Shown here in pieces: positions 37,103 through 45,536 of a DNA stretch of 64,000 bases. This DNA is from Sphingobium psychrophilum (GTDB lineage: Bacteria; Pseudomonadota; Alphaproteobacteria; Sphingomonadales; Sphingomonadaceae). The stretch is from contig NZ_JABBFV010000006.1 in assembly GCF_012927105.1 (NCBI RefSeq), positions 62,001-126,000 of the forward strand. Direction: 5' to 3'. Numbering within the stretch: position 1 is the stretch's first letter; every line of letters begins with the position of its first letter. The position numbers and the translations under genes were made by a program. The notes under the pieces are model-generated. The model worked only from the letters and a program-made list of their open reading frames with translations. It did no database searches and was not told the origin of the DNA.

Positions 37103-38962
37103 CTACCCCAAACCCAAAGCGGTTGCGGTCCAGTAGGTGATGCCCGCCGCGACATAGGCCAGCGCAAACAGGTAACCGACCATGAATAGCGGCCATTTCC
37201 AGCCGTTCGTCTCGCGCCGGGTGACGGCGATGGTCGATATGCACTGGGGCGCAAAGATGAACCAGGCGAGGAAGGCGAGGGCGGTGGGCAGCGGCCACTG
37301 GTCCTTCAGCCGATCGCCGAGACTCCGTTCCAGCAGCGCTTCATCGTCGCCCGCGTCGATCGAATAGACGGTGGCGAGCGCCGACACCGCGACCTCGCGC
37401 GCCGCCATTGCCGGGATCAGCGCCAGCGAAATGTCGCGGTTGAAGCCGATCGGCTCCAGCACGACGTTGAGGCCGCTCGCGATCCGCCCGGCGATCGAAT
37501 GATCGACCTGGCTGGTGGGATCGCCATCAGGCACGCGCGGGAAGCTCAAGAGCAGCCATAGGATCACGGTCGATGTGAAGATGATCGTGCCGGCGCGCTT
37601 GAGGAAGATGACCGCGCGCTGCCACAGGCCGAGCAATATGTCCTGCGGGCGGGGCCACTGATATTTCGGCATTTCCATCAGGAAGCCGCCGCTCGCCCCC
37701 TTGGTCACGGTCATGCGTAGCAGCATCGCGACCAGCATCGCGCCGACGATGCCGGCCAGATAGAGGCAGAAGAGGACGAAGCCCTGAAGGCCCACGCCCG
37801 GCAACACGTCGCGGGCGGGAATGAAGGCACCGATGATGACCGCATAGACCGGCAGCCGCGCCGAACAGGTCATCAGCGGCGCGATCAGGATCGTGGTCAG
37901 CCGGTCGCGGGGGTCGGCGATGGTCCGCGTCGCCATGATGCCGGGAATGGCGCAGGCGAAGGAGGACAGAAGCGGGATGAAGGCGCGGCCCGACAGGCCG
38001 ACCTTCGCCATCAGCCCGTCCATCAGGAAGGCGGCGCGGACCATATAGCCGGTCGCCTCCAGCATCAGGATGAAGAAGAACAGGATGAGGATCTGTGGCA
38101 GGAACACCACCACCGATCCGACGCCGTTGATGATGCCATCGACCAGGAAAGAGCGGAATATGCCGTCGGGCAGGGCGGTGCGCACCGCATTGGCGATGGC
38201 TTCGGCAAAGCCCTCGATCATCGCGATCGGCGCTTCGGACCAGGCATAGACCGCCTGGAACATGACGAACAGCAGGCCGAGCAGCAGGATGAGGCCAAAG
38301 ACGGGATGCAGCGCCACCCGGTCGACCGCGGCGGTCAGCCGGCGGGAGGGGGTTTCGCGCACGATTGTCGCGCGCGCGATGCGGCCCGCTTCCTTGCGCA
38401 CCGCATCGAAATCCTGCGCGGCGCCGGTGGGATAGGCGCGTGGCGCGCCGTTCAGCAGCCCTTCCAGTTCCTGTCGCAGATGATCCAGGCCGCGCTTGCG
38501 CACCGCCACGGTCGATATCACCGGCACGCCCAGTTCGCGCGCCAGCACCGCCGCGTCCAGTTCCAGCCCGTCGCGGGTGGCGAGGTCGACCATGTTGAGC
38601 GCGACGATCGTCGGCAGGCCGAGCGCCAGCAGTTCTAGGGCAAAGCGCAGATGATTGTCCAGATTGGCGGCATCGACCACGATCACCAGCGCGTCGGGTC
38701 GCTTTTCACCGGCCTGCTTGCCCATTACGACGTCGCGGGTGACCTGCTCGTCCGGGCTGCCGGGGTCCAGGCTGTAGGTGCCCGGCAGATCGACTAGTTC
38801 GACCGGGCGGCCATCGGACAGGGCCAGCCGCCCCGCCTTGCGCTCCACCGTGACGCCCGGATAATTGCCCAGCTTCTGCCGCGCGCCGGTCAGCGCGTTG
38901 AACAGCGCGCTCTTGCCGGCATTGGGATTGCCGACCAGCGCGACCAGCGGCAGCGCGCTCAT
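37103..38962 (-). CDS. feoB: Ferrous iron transport protein B
   Basis: 619 residues. N-terminal G-protein domain has G1 GNPNAGKSALFN at about residues 11-22, G3 DLPGTYSL and a G4-like NMVD. The GDI-like helical domain is followed by eight or more transmembrane helices with the Gate motifs (FACAIPGIMATRT, TCSARLPVY). This is the cytoplasmic-membrane Fe(II) importer. It starts within the feoA stop (ATGA overlap). Slightly shorter than E. coli FeoB, lacking the C-terminal cysteine-rich tail. Confidence 0.95.
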   Translation of the reverse strand: MSALPLVALVGNPNAGKSALFNALTGARQKLGNYPGVTVERKAGRLALSDGRPVELVDLPGTYSLDPGSPDEQVTRDVVMGKQAGEKRPDALVIVVDAANLDNHLRFALELLALGLPTIVALNMVDLATRDGLELDAAVLARELGVPVISTVAVRKRGLDHLRQELEGLLNGAPRAYPTGAAQDFDAVRKEAGRIARATIVRETPSRRLTAAVDRVALHPVFGLILLLGLLFVMFQAVYAWSEAPIAMIEGFAEAIANAVRTALPDGIFRSFLVDGIINGVGSVVVFLPQILILFFFILMLEATGYMVRAAFLMDGLMAKVGLSGRAFIPLLSSFACAIPGIMATRTIADPRDRLTTILIAPLMTCSARLPVYAVIIGAFIPARDVLPGVGLQGFVLFCLYLAGIVGAMLVAMLLRMTVTKGASGGFLMEMPKYQWPRPQDILLGLWQRAVIFLKRAGTIIFTSTVILWLLLSFPRVPDGDPTSQVDHSIAGRIASGLNVVLEPIGFNRDISLALIPAMAAREVAVSALATVYSIDAGDDEALLERSLGDRLKDQWPLPTALAFLAWFIFAPQCISTIAVTRRETNGWKWPLFMVGYLFALAYVAAGITYWTATALGLG

Positions 38963-39213
38963 GCCTCCTGCTCCGGTCCGGTGCGCACCGTCACCGCGGC
39001 GGCATGGTTACGGCGCATCGCCACGGTCATGCGGCCGATCTTGCAGGCGATCGGCCCCTTGCCGAAAATTCCGCCATGGTGCAGCGCTTCGACGCTGGCG
39101 CCCTCACACAGGCCAAATTCGCGCAACCGCTGTCCTTCGGAGGGCGTGAGAACGGACCAGTCGATCAGGTCGACATAGGCGGGCTGGCGCAGCGGCAGGT
39201 CGGTAAGACGCAA
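38959..39213 (-). CDS. feoA: Ferrous iron transport protein A
   Basis: 84 residues, SH3-like. 'PSEGQRLREFGLCEGASVEALHHGGIFGKGPIACKIG' is the FeoA fold signature. It acts with FeoB, with which it overlaps by four bases. A Fur-like site lies about 26 bases upstream of the start. Confidence 0.9.
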   Translation of the reverse strand: MRLTDLPLRQPAYVDLIDWSVLTPSEGQRLREFGLCEGASVEALHHGGIFGKGPIACKIGRMTVAMRRNHAAAVTVRTGPEQEA

Positions 39214-39238
39214 AGGAAGGATACTCGCGGGCTATTTC

Positions 39239-39253
39239 TGCGAGTGACTATCA
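39239..39253 (-). promoter_or_regulatory. Fur-like operator upstream of feoAB
   Basis: TGATAGTCACTCGCA (minus strand) has the TGANAATNATTNTCA layout of Fur boxes with about 10 of 14 positions matching, including the TGA/TCA-type edges in degenerate form. It is 26 bases before feoA, a place where repression by iron would be expected. It could also be bound by another FUR-family regulator. Confidence 0.4.
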
Positions 39254-39306
39254 ATACCGATTGGGAAAGGCCAGCGCGAATCGCGTGCCGCCCGGATCAC
39301 GCCCAC

Positions 39307-39969
39307 TCAGATAGCGGGGTAGCGCAAGCGGCCGATGAAGCGCGACAGGCTCAGCCGCTCACCGCCGCCCACGCCCTTGACCTTCGCTTTGAACTTTTCG
39401 AAGCGCATCACATCTTCGATCCGGCGCGCCAGGAAAGCGCGGCTGTCGGCATGACCCTCGCTCTCGTCATCCACGAACACCAGCAGCGTGGCGGTATAGA
39501 GAGCGGCCAGCGTCGTGCGCTTGCTGTAATGGGCCAGGTCGGTCGTCGTGTCGCCCGCCGCGCGCCACATGACATCCGCCGCGCGCCAGCCAAGCTTGGC
39601 GGCGCGCATGGCGTTGGTCGGCAGCGCGAGGATAGCGATCGCGCGGCGCAGCGCTTCGCGGTCTGGCGCTAGCAACTCCAGGCGCGCCTCGACCAACGCC
39701 GTGATTTTTCGGCGGATCGACATCGTTGCCAACTCGTCCGCCGGCAGCGCGTCGACCATGCGCGTATCGATGCTGGCGAACCAGGCGTCGATCATGTCGA
39801 TCGCGCCATCGGCGAAGGCAAGGGCGGCGATGTCCGCATCCACGCTTTTTTCCGCCGCGGCCATGGCCACGGCCGGCGGTCGCCAGCCGTCGAAAGCGGC
39901 ATGGCGCGCCAGCGCGGGGGCCAGCAGCGCGCGGATTTCGTCCAGGGTGAGGTCCGATGTTTCGCTCAT
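39307..39969 (-). CDS. COQ9-family protein (ubiquinone biosynthesis)
   Basis: 220 residues, helical, TetR-like fold. 'HAAFDGWRPPAVAMAAAEKSVDADIAALAFADGAIDMIDAWF' and 'WRAADVMWRAAGDTTTDLAHYSKRTTLAALYTATLLVFVDD' are typical of COQ9, the lipid-binding partner of the COQ7 hydroxylase. It stands 9 bases downstream of the DMT transporter stop region on the same strand, without other ubi genes. Function in bacteria is inferred from the mitochondrial homologue. Confidence 0.85.
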   Translation of the reverse strand: MSETSDLTLDEIRALLAPALARHAAFDGWRPPAVAMAAAEKSVDADIAALAFADGAIDMIDAWFASIDTRMVDALPADELATMSIRRKITALVEARLELLAPDREALRRAIAILALPTNAMRAAKLGWRAADVMWRAAGDTTTDLAHYSKRTTLAALYTATLLVFVDDESEGHADSRAFLARRIEDVMRFEKFKAKVKGVGGGERLSLSRFIGRLRYPAI

Positions 39970-39978
39970 AGGGCTTAT

Positions 39979-40860
39979 CTAGGCGCGCGAGGGCAGGCGT
40001 ACAAGCACCAGCGCTGCGGCCACCGCCGCCGTGCCGACCATGTCGATGGGGCTGAGCCATTCGCCGAACAGCAACCAGCCGAGCAGCGCCGCCACCGCCG
40101 GTTGCAGCAGCAGGCTGACTCCCAGCACCAGCGGCGAGAACCAGCCGATCGCATAGGTCAGCAGCCCCTGGCCGATCAGTTGGCTCGACAGCGCCAATAT
40201 GATGAGCGGGGTCCAGTTCCCCGGCATCACCCGTTCGCCCAGCGCCAGCGCGCACAGCAGCAGCGCCGGCGCGCTGACCACGCTCGACACGGCCAGCACC
40301 GACCAACTGTCCAGCCGCCCGCGCACCTTCTGCACGATCAGCAGATAAGCGGTGTAGAGGATGCCCGCGACCAGGCAGAGCAGGTCGCCCTTGAGGTTAC
40401 CGATCGACAGGTCGTAGCTGCCGCCCATCATGACGAGCGCCCCTGCGCCCGCCAGCGCCAGCGCGGCCGCCTGCAATCCGCGGGGCTTCTGGCGCAGCAC
40501 CAGCATCCCCCAGGCGGGCAGGAACAGCCCGCTCATATTGCCGAATATCGTGGCGTTGGCGACCTTGGTATAGAGGATGCCAACATGCCAGGCGGCCAGG
40601 TCGGCCGCGAAGACGAGGCCAGCGAAGACCAGCGCGATCCATTCGCCGCGCGTGGGCGGCGTGCGCCTTATGCCCGGCCGCGCCAGCAGCAGCAGGAAGG
40701 GCAGGGCGAGCGCCAGCCGCCAGAAGGCCGCCGCCACCGGTCCGACATCGGACAGGCGCACCAGCACCGGCCCCAGCGGCAGGATCAAATTCGCCAGCAC
40801 CAGCGCCGGAAAGGCGAGGCGCGGCATATCGATCCGCGCGGCGGGGGTTGAACTCGACAT
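39979..40860 (-). CDS. DMT-superfamily (EamA) transporter
   Basis: 293 residues with ten transmembrane helices in two EamA repeats. 'LPLGPVLVRLSDVGPVAAAFWRLALALPFLLLL' opens the first, and 'SPLVLGVSLLLQPAVAALLGWLLFGEWLSPIDMVGTAAV' closes the second, as in RhaT/EamA exporters of amino acids or metabolites. The substrate is unknown. It is divergent from the Old Yellow Enzyme gene and its end is close to the COQ9 gene start. Confidence 0.88.
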   Translation of the reverse strand: MSSSTPAARIDMPRLAFPALVLANLILPLGPVLVRLSDVGPVAAAFWRLALALPFLLLLARPGIRRTPPTRGEWIALVFAGLVFAADLAAWHVGILYTKVANATIFGNMSGLFLPAWGMLVLRQKPRGLQAAALALAGAGALVMMGGSYDLSIGNLKGDLLCLVAGILYTAYLLIVQKVRGRLDSWSVLAVSSVVSAPALLLCALALGERVMPGNWTPLIILALSSQLIGQGLLTYAIGWFSPLVLGVSLLLQPAVAALLGWLLFGEWLSPIDMVGTAAVAAALVLVRLPSRA

Positions 40861-40929
40861 CCCGGCTCCCTAGCTGGCTTTACGCATCAAGTCCCGTTGC
40901 AAATTGCAACTATGATTGAGAGAGATTCC

Positions 40930-42024
40930 ATGACGACCCTGTTCGATCCGATCCAGATCGGTGCCATCGACGCGCCAAACCGCATCCTGATGGCCCCGCT
41001 GACCCGCGGCCGCGCCACCCGCAACCATGTGCCTACCCCGATCATGGTGGACTATTATCGCCAGCGCGCGTCGGCGGGCCTGATCATCAGCGAAGCGACC
41101 GGCATTTCGCGCCAGGGGCTTGGCTGGCCCTATGCGCCGGGCATATGGTCCGACGAGCAGGTTGCCGCATGGCGGCCGGTGACGCAAGCCGTCCATGATG
41201 CGGGTGGCCGGATCGTCGTCCAACTCTGGCATATGGGGCGTCAGGTCCATAGCAGCGTGACGGGCGAGCAGCCGGTGTCGTCCAGCGCGACCGCGACGGC
41301 GGGCGACGCGCATACTTACGAAGGCAAGGCGCCGTTCGAAACCGCCCGGCCGCTCAGCGTCGACGAAATTCCTGGCCTGATCGACACCTATGTCCGCGCC
41401 GCGCATAATGCGATCGCCGCCGGGTTCGACGGGGTGCAGATTCATGCCGCCAACGGCTATCTGATCGACCAGTTCCTGCGCGACAACGCCAATTTCCGCA
41501 CCGACGAATATGGCGGCAGCGTGGAAAATCGCGTGCGGCTGCTCGCGGAAGTGACGCAGGCGGTAGTGGATGCGATCGGCGCGGACCGCGTGTCGGTGCG
41601 CCTGTCCCCCAATGGCGATTCGCAGGGCGTGGACGACAGCGATCCCGCCAGCCTCTTCGCCCATGCCGCCGACGTGCTGGACGCGATCGGCATCGCGTCG
41701 CTCGAATTGCGCGAACCGGGACCGGACGGCACGTTCGGCGCGACCGATGTGCCGCGCCAGTCGCCGCTGATCCGCCAGCATTTCAAGGGACCGCTGATCC
41801 TGAACAGCGATTATGATGTCGACCGGGCGCAGGCGGATCTGGCCAGCGGCCTGGCCGACGCGATCAGCTTCGGCCGCCCGCTGATGGCCAACCCCGATCT
41901 GGTGGAGCGATTCCGCATCGGCGCGCCGCTCAATCCCATTCAGGATATGACAACCTGGTATGCGCTGGGCGAGACAGGCTATACCGATTATCCGACGCTG
42001 GCGCAGGAAAAGGCGGACGCCTGA
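40930..42024 (+). CDS. Old Yellow Enzyme-family alkene reductase (NemA-like)
   Basis: 364 residues, FMN-binding TIM barrel. 'IGAIDAPNRILMAPLTRGRA', 'QLWHMGRQVHSSV', 'GFDGVQIHAANGYLIDQFLRDNANFRTDEYGGSVENRVRLL' and 'DAISFGRPLMANPDLVERF' are OYE hallmarks, with the HAANGY segment containing the substrate-binding His/Asn. Reduces activated C=C bonds with NADPH. Start 40930 is the family start behind GAGAGAGA. A terminator follows at 42044. Confidence 0.93.
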   Translation: MTTLFDPIQIGAIDAPNRILMAPLTRGRATRNHVPTPIMVDYYRQRASAGLIISEATGISRQGLGWPYAPGIWSDEQVAAWRPVTQAVHDAGGRIVVQLWHMGRQVHSSVTGEQPVSSSATATAGDAHTYEGKAPFETARPLSVDEIPGLIDTYVRAAHNAIAAGFDGVQIHAANGYLIDQFLRDNANFRTDEYGGSVENRVRLLAEVTQAVVDAIGADRVSVRLSPNGDSQGVDDSDPASLFAHAADVLDAIGIASLELREPGPDGTFGATDVPRQSPLIRQHFKGPLILNSDYDVDRAQADLASGLADAISFGRPLMANPDLVERFRIGAPLNPIQDMTTWYALGETGYTDYPTLAQEKADA

Positions 42025-42043
42025 ACCCTGCTATGGGCGAATG

Positions 42044-42071
42044 AAAAGGGCTCCGTAAGGAGCCCTTTTTT
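42044..42071. terminator. Bidirectional rho-independent terminator, OYE gene/ribH
   Basis: AAAAGGGCTCC-GTAA-GGAGCCCTTTTTT forms a perfect 7-bp GC stem (GGGCTCC/GGAGCCC) with A and T tracts on both sides, between convergent genes. Confidence 0.9.
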
Positions 42072-42492
42072 ACATGCCGAAGCGTTCGCGCAGGGCGAGC
42101 ATGGCGATGGCGGCCTTAGCCGCCTCGCCGCCCTTGTCCTTTTCGGTCGGCTTGGCGCGAGTCAGCGCCTGCGCTTCATTCTCGACCGTCAGGATGCCGT
42201 TGCCGATCGCAATCGCGTCCATGCTCAGCGCCATCAGGCCGCGGGCACTTTCGTTTGACACCACTTCGAAATGATAGGTTTCGCCGCGGATCACCACGCC
42301 GATCGCGACGAAGCCGTCATAACGGCCGCTTTCCGCCGCCAGCGCGATCGCGCCGGGGATTTCCAGCGCGCCCGGCACCGTCACCACCTCATATTTATGA
42401 CCGGCCTCGTCCAGCGCGGCTTTGGCGCCTTCGATCAGCAGGTCGTTCAGATGGTCATAGAAGCGCGCTTCGACGATCAGAAATTTTGCCAT
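42070..42492 (-). CDS. ribH: 6,7-dimethyl-8-ribityllumazine synthase
   Basis: 140 residues. Condenses the ribityl pyrimidine with 3,4-dihydroxy-2-butanone 4-phosphate. Motifs: [34 protein letters not shown], and [24 protein letters not shown] with the catalytic-site His. It is the last gene of the rib cluster, 12 bases after ribBX. Confidence 0.95.
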   Translation of the reverse strand: MAKFLIVEARFYDHLNDLLIEGAKAALDEAGHKYEVVTVPGALEIPGAIALAAESGRYDGFVAIGVVIRGETYHFEVVSNESARGLMALSMDAIAIGNGILTVENEAQALTRAKPTEKDKGGEAAKAAIAMLALRERFGM

Positions 42493-42504
42493 GATGCTAT
42501 GTCC

Positions 42505-43785
42505 TTACAGCTCGATCGGCCGTTGCCCAACCACGGCCAGGTCATAGCCGTCAAGCGCGATCAGGCTGCGGTGGCTGTTGGTCAGCAGGATCATGTCATG
42601 CACCCCCAGGTCCGCCAGAATTTGCGCGCCCGCGCCATAGTTGCGCAATTCGTCCATGTCGCCCGTCACGATGCCGGCATTATATTGCAGCATCCGGGTC
42701 AGCATGTCGGGTTCGTCGCCGCGCAGGATGACGATGATGCCAGCGCCTTCGTCGCCGATAATCTCCATACAGCGCGGCAGCAGGCCCGTGCGCGCGCCCA
42801 GCTTGCCGAATGTATCGCTCAGTGGCGACATCTGGTGCATGCGCACCAAAGTCGGCTTTTCGGGATCGACATGGCCCTTTTGCAGCACCAGCTGTTCGGT
42901 CTGGGTCGCCTTGTTGTAGAAGCTGATCGCCTTCCAGTCGCCGCCCCAGCGGCTGTCGAACGTGGTTTCGGCGCGCCGCTCGATCATATGGTCGTGACGA
43001 CGGCGATAGGCGATCAGGTCGCGGATCGTGCCGATCTTCATCTTATGCTTCTGGGCGAAGGGGATGAGGTCGTCGAGGCGCGCCATCGTGCCGTCGTCCT
43101 TCATCACTTCGCAGATGACGCCCGACGGGTTGAGGCCCGCCAGCCGCGCGACGTCGACCGCCGCTTCGGTATGGCCGGTGCGCACCAGCACGCCGCCATC
43201 CTTGGCGATCAGCGGGAAGACATGGCCGGGCGTGACGATGTCGACCTTGCCCTTCGACCCGTCGATCGCGACGGACACGGTGCGGGCGCGGTCGGCGGCG
43301 CTGATGCCGGTGGTCACGCCTTCGCGCGCCTCGATCGACACGGTGAAGGCGGTTTCATGCCGGGTGCCGTTGTTACGGCTCATCAGGTCCAGGCCCAGTT
43401 CCTCGGTCCGGCTCTTGGTCAGCGCCAAGCAGATGAGGCCGCGGCCGTGGGTGGCCATGAAATTGATCGCGTCAGGGGTCGCCATCTGCGCCGGGATGAC
43501 CAGGTCGCCCTCATTCTCGCGATCCTCGTCATCGACCAGGATGAACATGCGGCCGTTGCGGGCTTCGTTGATGATCTCTTCGGGGCTGGCCAGCGCGGTG
43601 CCGCCTTCACGCTTGAGCAGGTAGGATTCCAGCTTGCCCAGCGTGTCGGCGGTCGGGTTCCAGTCGCCTTCGCCCAGCTTGCGCAGCGAATTGGCATGGA
43701 GGCCAGCGGCGCGCGCTAGGCCGGAACGGGACATGCCGCCATCGGTGACGAGGCTGCGGACGGTATCGATAAGGGCAGAGGACAT
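42505..43785 (-). CDS. ribB: HTH-RibB fusion with degenerate GTP cyclohydrolase II domain (RibBX type)
   Basis: 426 residues. Residues ~15-57 (MSRSGLARAAGLHANSLRKL...NPTADTLGKLE) read as an XRE-like helix-turn-helix, unusual for this enzyme. Residues ~65-270 are a complete 3,4-dihydroxy-2-butanone-4-phosphate synthase: acidic loop DDEDRENEGDL (85-95) and GHTEAAVD (204-211). Residues ~275-426 align with GTP cyclohydrolase II (end: GAGAQILADLGVHDMILLTN) but the zinc cluster normally SEC..GD...RCDCG reads HQMSPLSDTFGKLGARTG, with no Cys, so GCHII activity is probably lost. Start 43785 has AAGGAG at ideal spacing. An operator-like region lies directly upstream. Confidence 0.9.
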   Translation of the reverse strand: MSSALIDTVRSLVTDGGMSRSGLARAAGLHANSLRKLGEGDWNPTADTLGKLESYLLKREGGTALASPEEIINEARNGRMFILVDDEDRENEGDLVIPAQMATPDAINFMATHGRGLICLALTKSRTEELGLDLMSRNNGTRHETAFTVSIEAREGVTTGISAADRARTVSVAIDGSKGKVDIVTPGHVFPLIAKDGGVLVRTGHTEAAVDVARLAGLNPSGVICEVMKDDGTMARLDDLIPFAQKHKMKIGTIRDLIAYRRRHDHMIERRAETTFDSRWGGDWKAISFYNKATQTEQLVLQKGHVDPEKPTLVRMHQMSPLSDTFGKLGARTGLLPRCMEIIGDEGAGIIVILRGDEPDMLTRMLQYNAGIVTGDMDELRNYGAGAQILADLGVHDMILLTNSHRSLIALDGYDLAVVGQRPIEL

Positions 43786-43823
43786 GGAAACGACTCCTTC
43801 CCACCAGTGGGATCGCATCGCAT

Positions 43824-43861
43824 ATCACACTGCAATGTGATTAATTCAAGATATAATCACA
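43824..43861 (-). promoter_or_regulatory. Promoter overlapped by two interlocked palindromes upstream of ribBX
   Basis: On the minus strand TTGAAT (43849-43844) and TGATAT (43827-43822) are spaced by 16 bases as -35 and -10. Over this lie ATCACACTGCAATGTGAT (43824-43841, 16 of 18 symmetric) and TGTGATTA-N10-TAATCACA (43836-43861, perfect arms), three ATCACA/TGTGAT half-sites in all. The arrangement suggests operator control of ribBX-ribH separate from ribD-ribE; the start of ribBX is about 40 bases further on. Spacing differs from a CRP site (TGTGA-N6-TCACA). Confidence 0.55.
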
Positions 43862-44471
43862 TGCTGCGGTTGCGAAGACTCTGCATCCGGTCCAAATAGC
43901 GCGCCAGCACGTCAATCTCCAGGTTGAAAGCGCGCCCGTCGGGCAGCGCGTCCAGCGTGGTTGCGGCGGCGGTGTGCGGGATGATGTTCAGCCCGAAATG
44001 CACGCTGCCGTCGGCCTGGTCATCGACGCTGTTGACCGTCAGCGAAATGCCGTCGAGCGTGATCGATCCCTTGGCCGCCAGCGCGGCGGCGAGGTCGGCG
44101 GGCGCGCCGATCGTCAGCCGGGTCGAATCGCCTTCGCTGACCGCCGACACCAGATGGCCGATGCCATCGACATGGCCGGTCACGATATGCCCGCCCAGTT
44201 CGTCGCCGACCTTGAGCGCCCGTTCCAGGTTCAGCCGGCCCCCCTCGGCCCACAGGCCGGGTGCTGTACGCGCGATCGTTTCGGCCGACAGGTCCACCGC
44301 GAACCAGTCCGCGCCTTTTTCAACCACCGTCAGGCAGGCGCCCGAACACGCGATCGACGCGCCGATGGCGACGCCGTCCATGGCATAGGCGCAACCGATG
44401 ACCAGCCGCAGGTCGCCGCGCTGCTCATGGGTGCGGATGGTCCCGATGTCGGTGATGATGCCGGTGAACAT
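43857..44471 (-). CDS. ribE: Riboflavin synthase, alpha subunit
   Basis: 204 residues with the two-fold repeated lumazine-binding beta barrel. First repeat: MFTGIITDIGTIR...IACSGACLTVVEKG; second: HIVTGHVDGIGHLVS...GSITLDGISLTVN. Dismutates dimethylribityllumazine to riboflavin. Start 44471 is the invariant MFTGII. The stop is inside the palindromic region preceding ribBX. Confidence 0.95.
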   Translation of the reverse strand: MFTGIITDIGTIRTHEQRGDLRLVIGCAYAMDGVAIGASIACSGACLTVVEKGADWFAVDLSAETIARTAPGLWAEGGRLNLERALKVGDELGGHIVTGHVDGIGHLVSAVSEGDSTRLTIGAPADLAAALAAKGSITLDGISLTVNSVDDQADGSVHFGLNIIPHTAAATTLDALPDGRAFNLEIDVLARYLDRMQSLRNRSM

Positions 44472-44517
44472 GAAACGCAAAGGCCCTTATAAACCACACG
44501 GAAACTGGAAACTGGCT

Positions 44518-45471
44518 CTAAGCGTTGCGAACCGCTTCGTAAACCTCCAGCCGATCGACGCCCAGTTGTCGCATGTCGGTCATCCGCCAGCGGCCATGGG
44601 CGTCTGCCAGGTCGAACAGGCCGATGTCGCCGATCCCGGCCAAGCCGGACCCTATGACGATCGGCGCGCGATAGAGCAGCAGCCGGTCGACCAGCCCGGC
44701 GCGCAGGAAGGCGGCCGCCGTTTCCGCCCCGCCCTCTACCAGCAGATGATCGACCCGCTCCAGCGTCGCAATCTCCTCTGGCGCGCCGATCCGGGTCCAG
44801 CCCGCCGGCGCGTCGCCCCGGCTCAGCAGCACCCGGCGCGGCGATCGATCCGCCAGCCCCGCCAGCCGTACGTCCAGCGACGGGGCGTCGGCCCGCAACG
44901 TGCCGCCGCCCACCAGGATGGCGTCATGCCGCGCCCGCTCCATATGGGCATGGGCGCGCGCGTCCGGGCCGGTGATCCAGCGGCTCGATCCATCCGCCAG
45001 TGCGATGCGTCCGTCCAGCGAGAGGCCAAGCTTCAACGTCACATGCGGCCGTCCCAGCGTCTGGCGCAGCACGAATCCGGCCATGGCGCGGGCGGCCTCG
45101 TCCGCCATCAGGCCCATGTCCACCGTCACGCCCCGATCGCGCAGCCAGGCGGCGCCCTGTCCGTCGGTGCGTGGATCGGGATCGCGCAGCGCGATCACCA
45201 TGCGGGCGATGCCGGCGCGGGCCATCAGGTCGGCGCAGCGCGGGCCGCGCGGGGACAGATGGAAACAGGGCTCCAGCGTGACATAGGCGGTCGCGCCTGC
45301 GGCCCGGTCCATCGCCTGGTCCAGCGCCTGCGCCTCGGCATGGGGGCGGCCGCCCTTCTGGGTCCAGCCGCGCCCAACGACGTGGCCGTCGCGCACGATC
45401 AGGCAGCCGACATTGGGATTGGGAGTGGAAAGGCCACGCCCGCGCCCCGACAGGGCGATGGAGGCGGCCAT
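44518..45471 (-). CDS. ribD: Bifunctional deaminase/reductase RibD
   Basis: At least 317 residues. Deaminase domain: NPNVGCLIVRDGHVVGRG, zinc ligands HAEAQAL and PCFHLSPRGPRC. Reductase domain: RPHVTLKLGLSLDGRIALADGSSRWITG and LLVEGGAETAAAFL. The first ATG (45471) follows the conserved DRRYM, so family similarity extends upstream; the frame has no ATG/GTG/TTG there. A CTG at 45540 overlapping the TGA of the upstream gene (CTGA) would give 340 residues and may be the true start by termination-reinitiation. Confidence 0.9.
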   Translation of the reverse strand: MAASIALSGRGRGLSTPNPNVGCLIVRDGHVVGRGWTQKGGRPHAEAQALDQAMDRAAGATAYVTLEPCFHLSPRGPRCADLMARAGIARMVIALRDPDPRTDGQGAAWLRDRGVTVDMGLMADEAARAMAGFVLRQTLGRPHVTLKLGLSLDGRIALADGSSRWITGPDARAHAHMERARHDAILVGGGTLRADAPSLDVRLAGLADRSPRRVLLSRGDAPAGWTRIGAPEEIATLERVDHLLVEGGAETAAAFLRAGLVDRLLLYRAPIVIGSGLAGIGDIGLFDLADAHGRWRMTDMRQLGVDRLEVYEAVRNA

Positions 45472-45536
45472 GTAGCGCCGGTCCTGTGCAGACGGCGTTG
45501 GCGAGGACGGGGCCTGTGGGGGCGAAGCCGGCTCGC

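Noticed and set aside
43824..43861. CRP/FNR-type binding site upstream of ribBX
   Set aside because: The half-sites TGTGAT/ATCACA look CRP-like, but the spacing (ATCACA-N6-TGTGAT and TGTGATTA-N10-TAATCACA) does not fit TGTGA-N6-TCACA.
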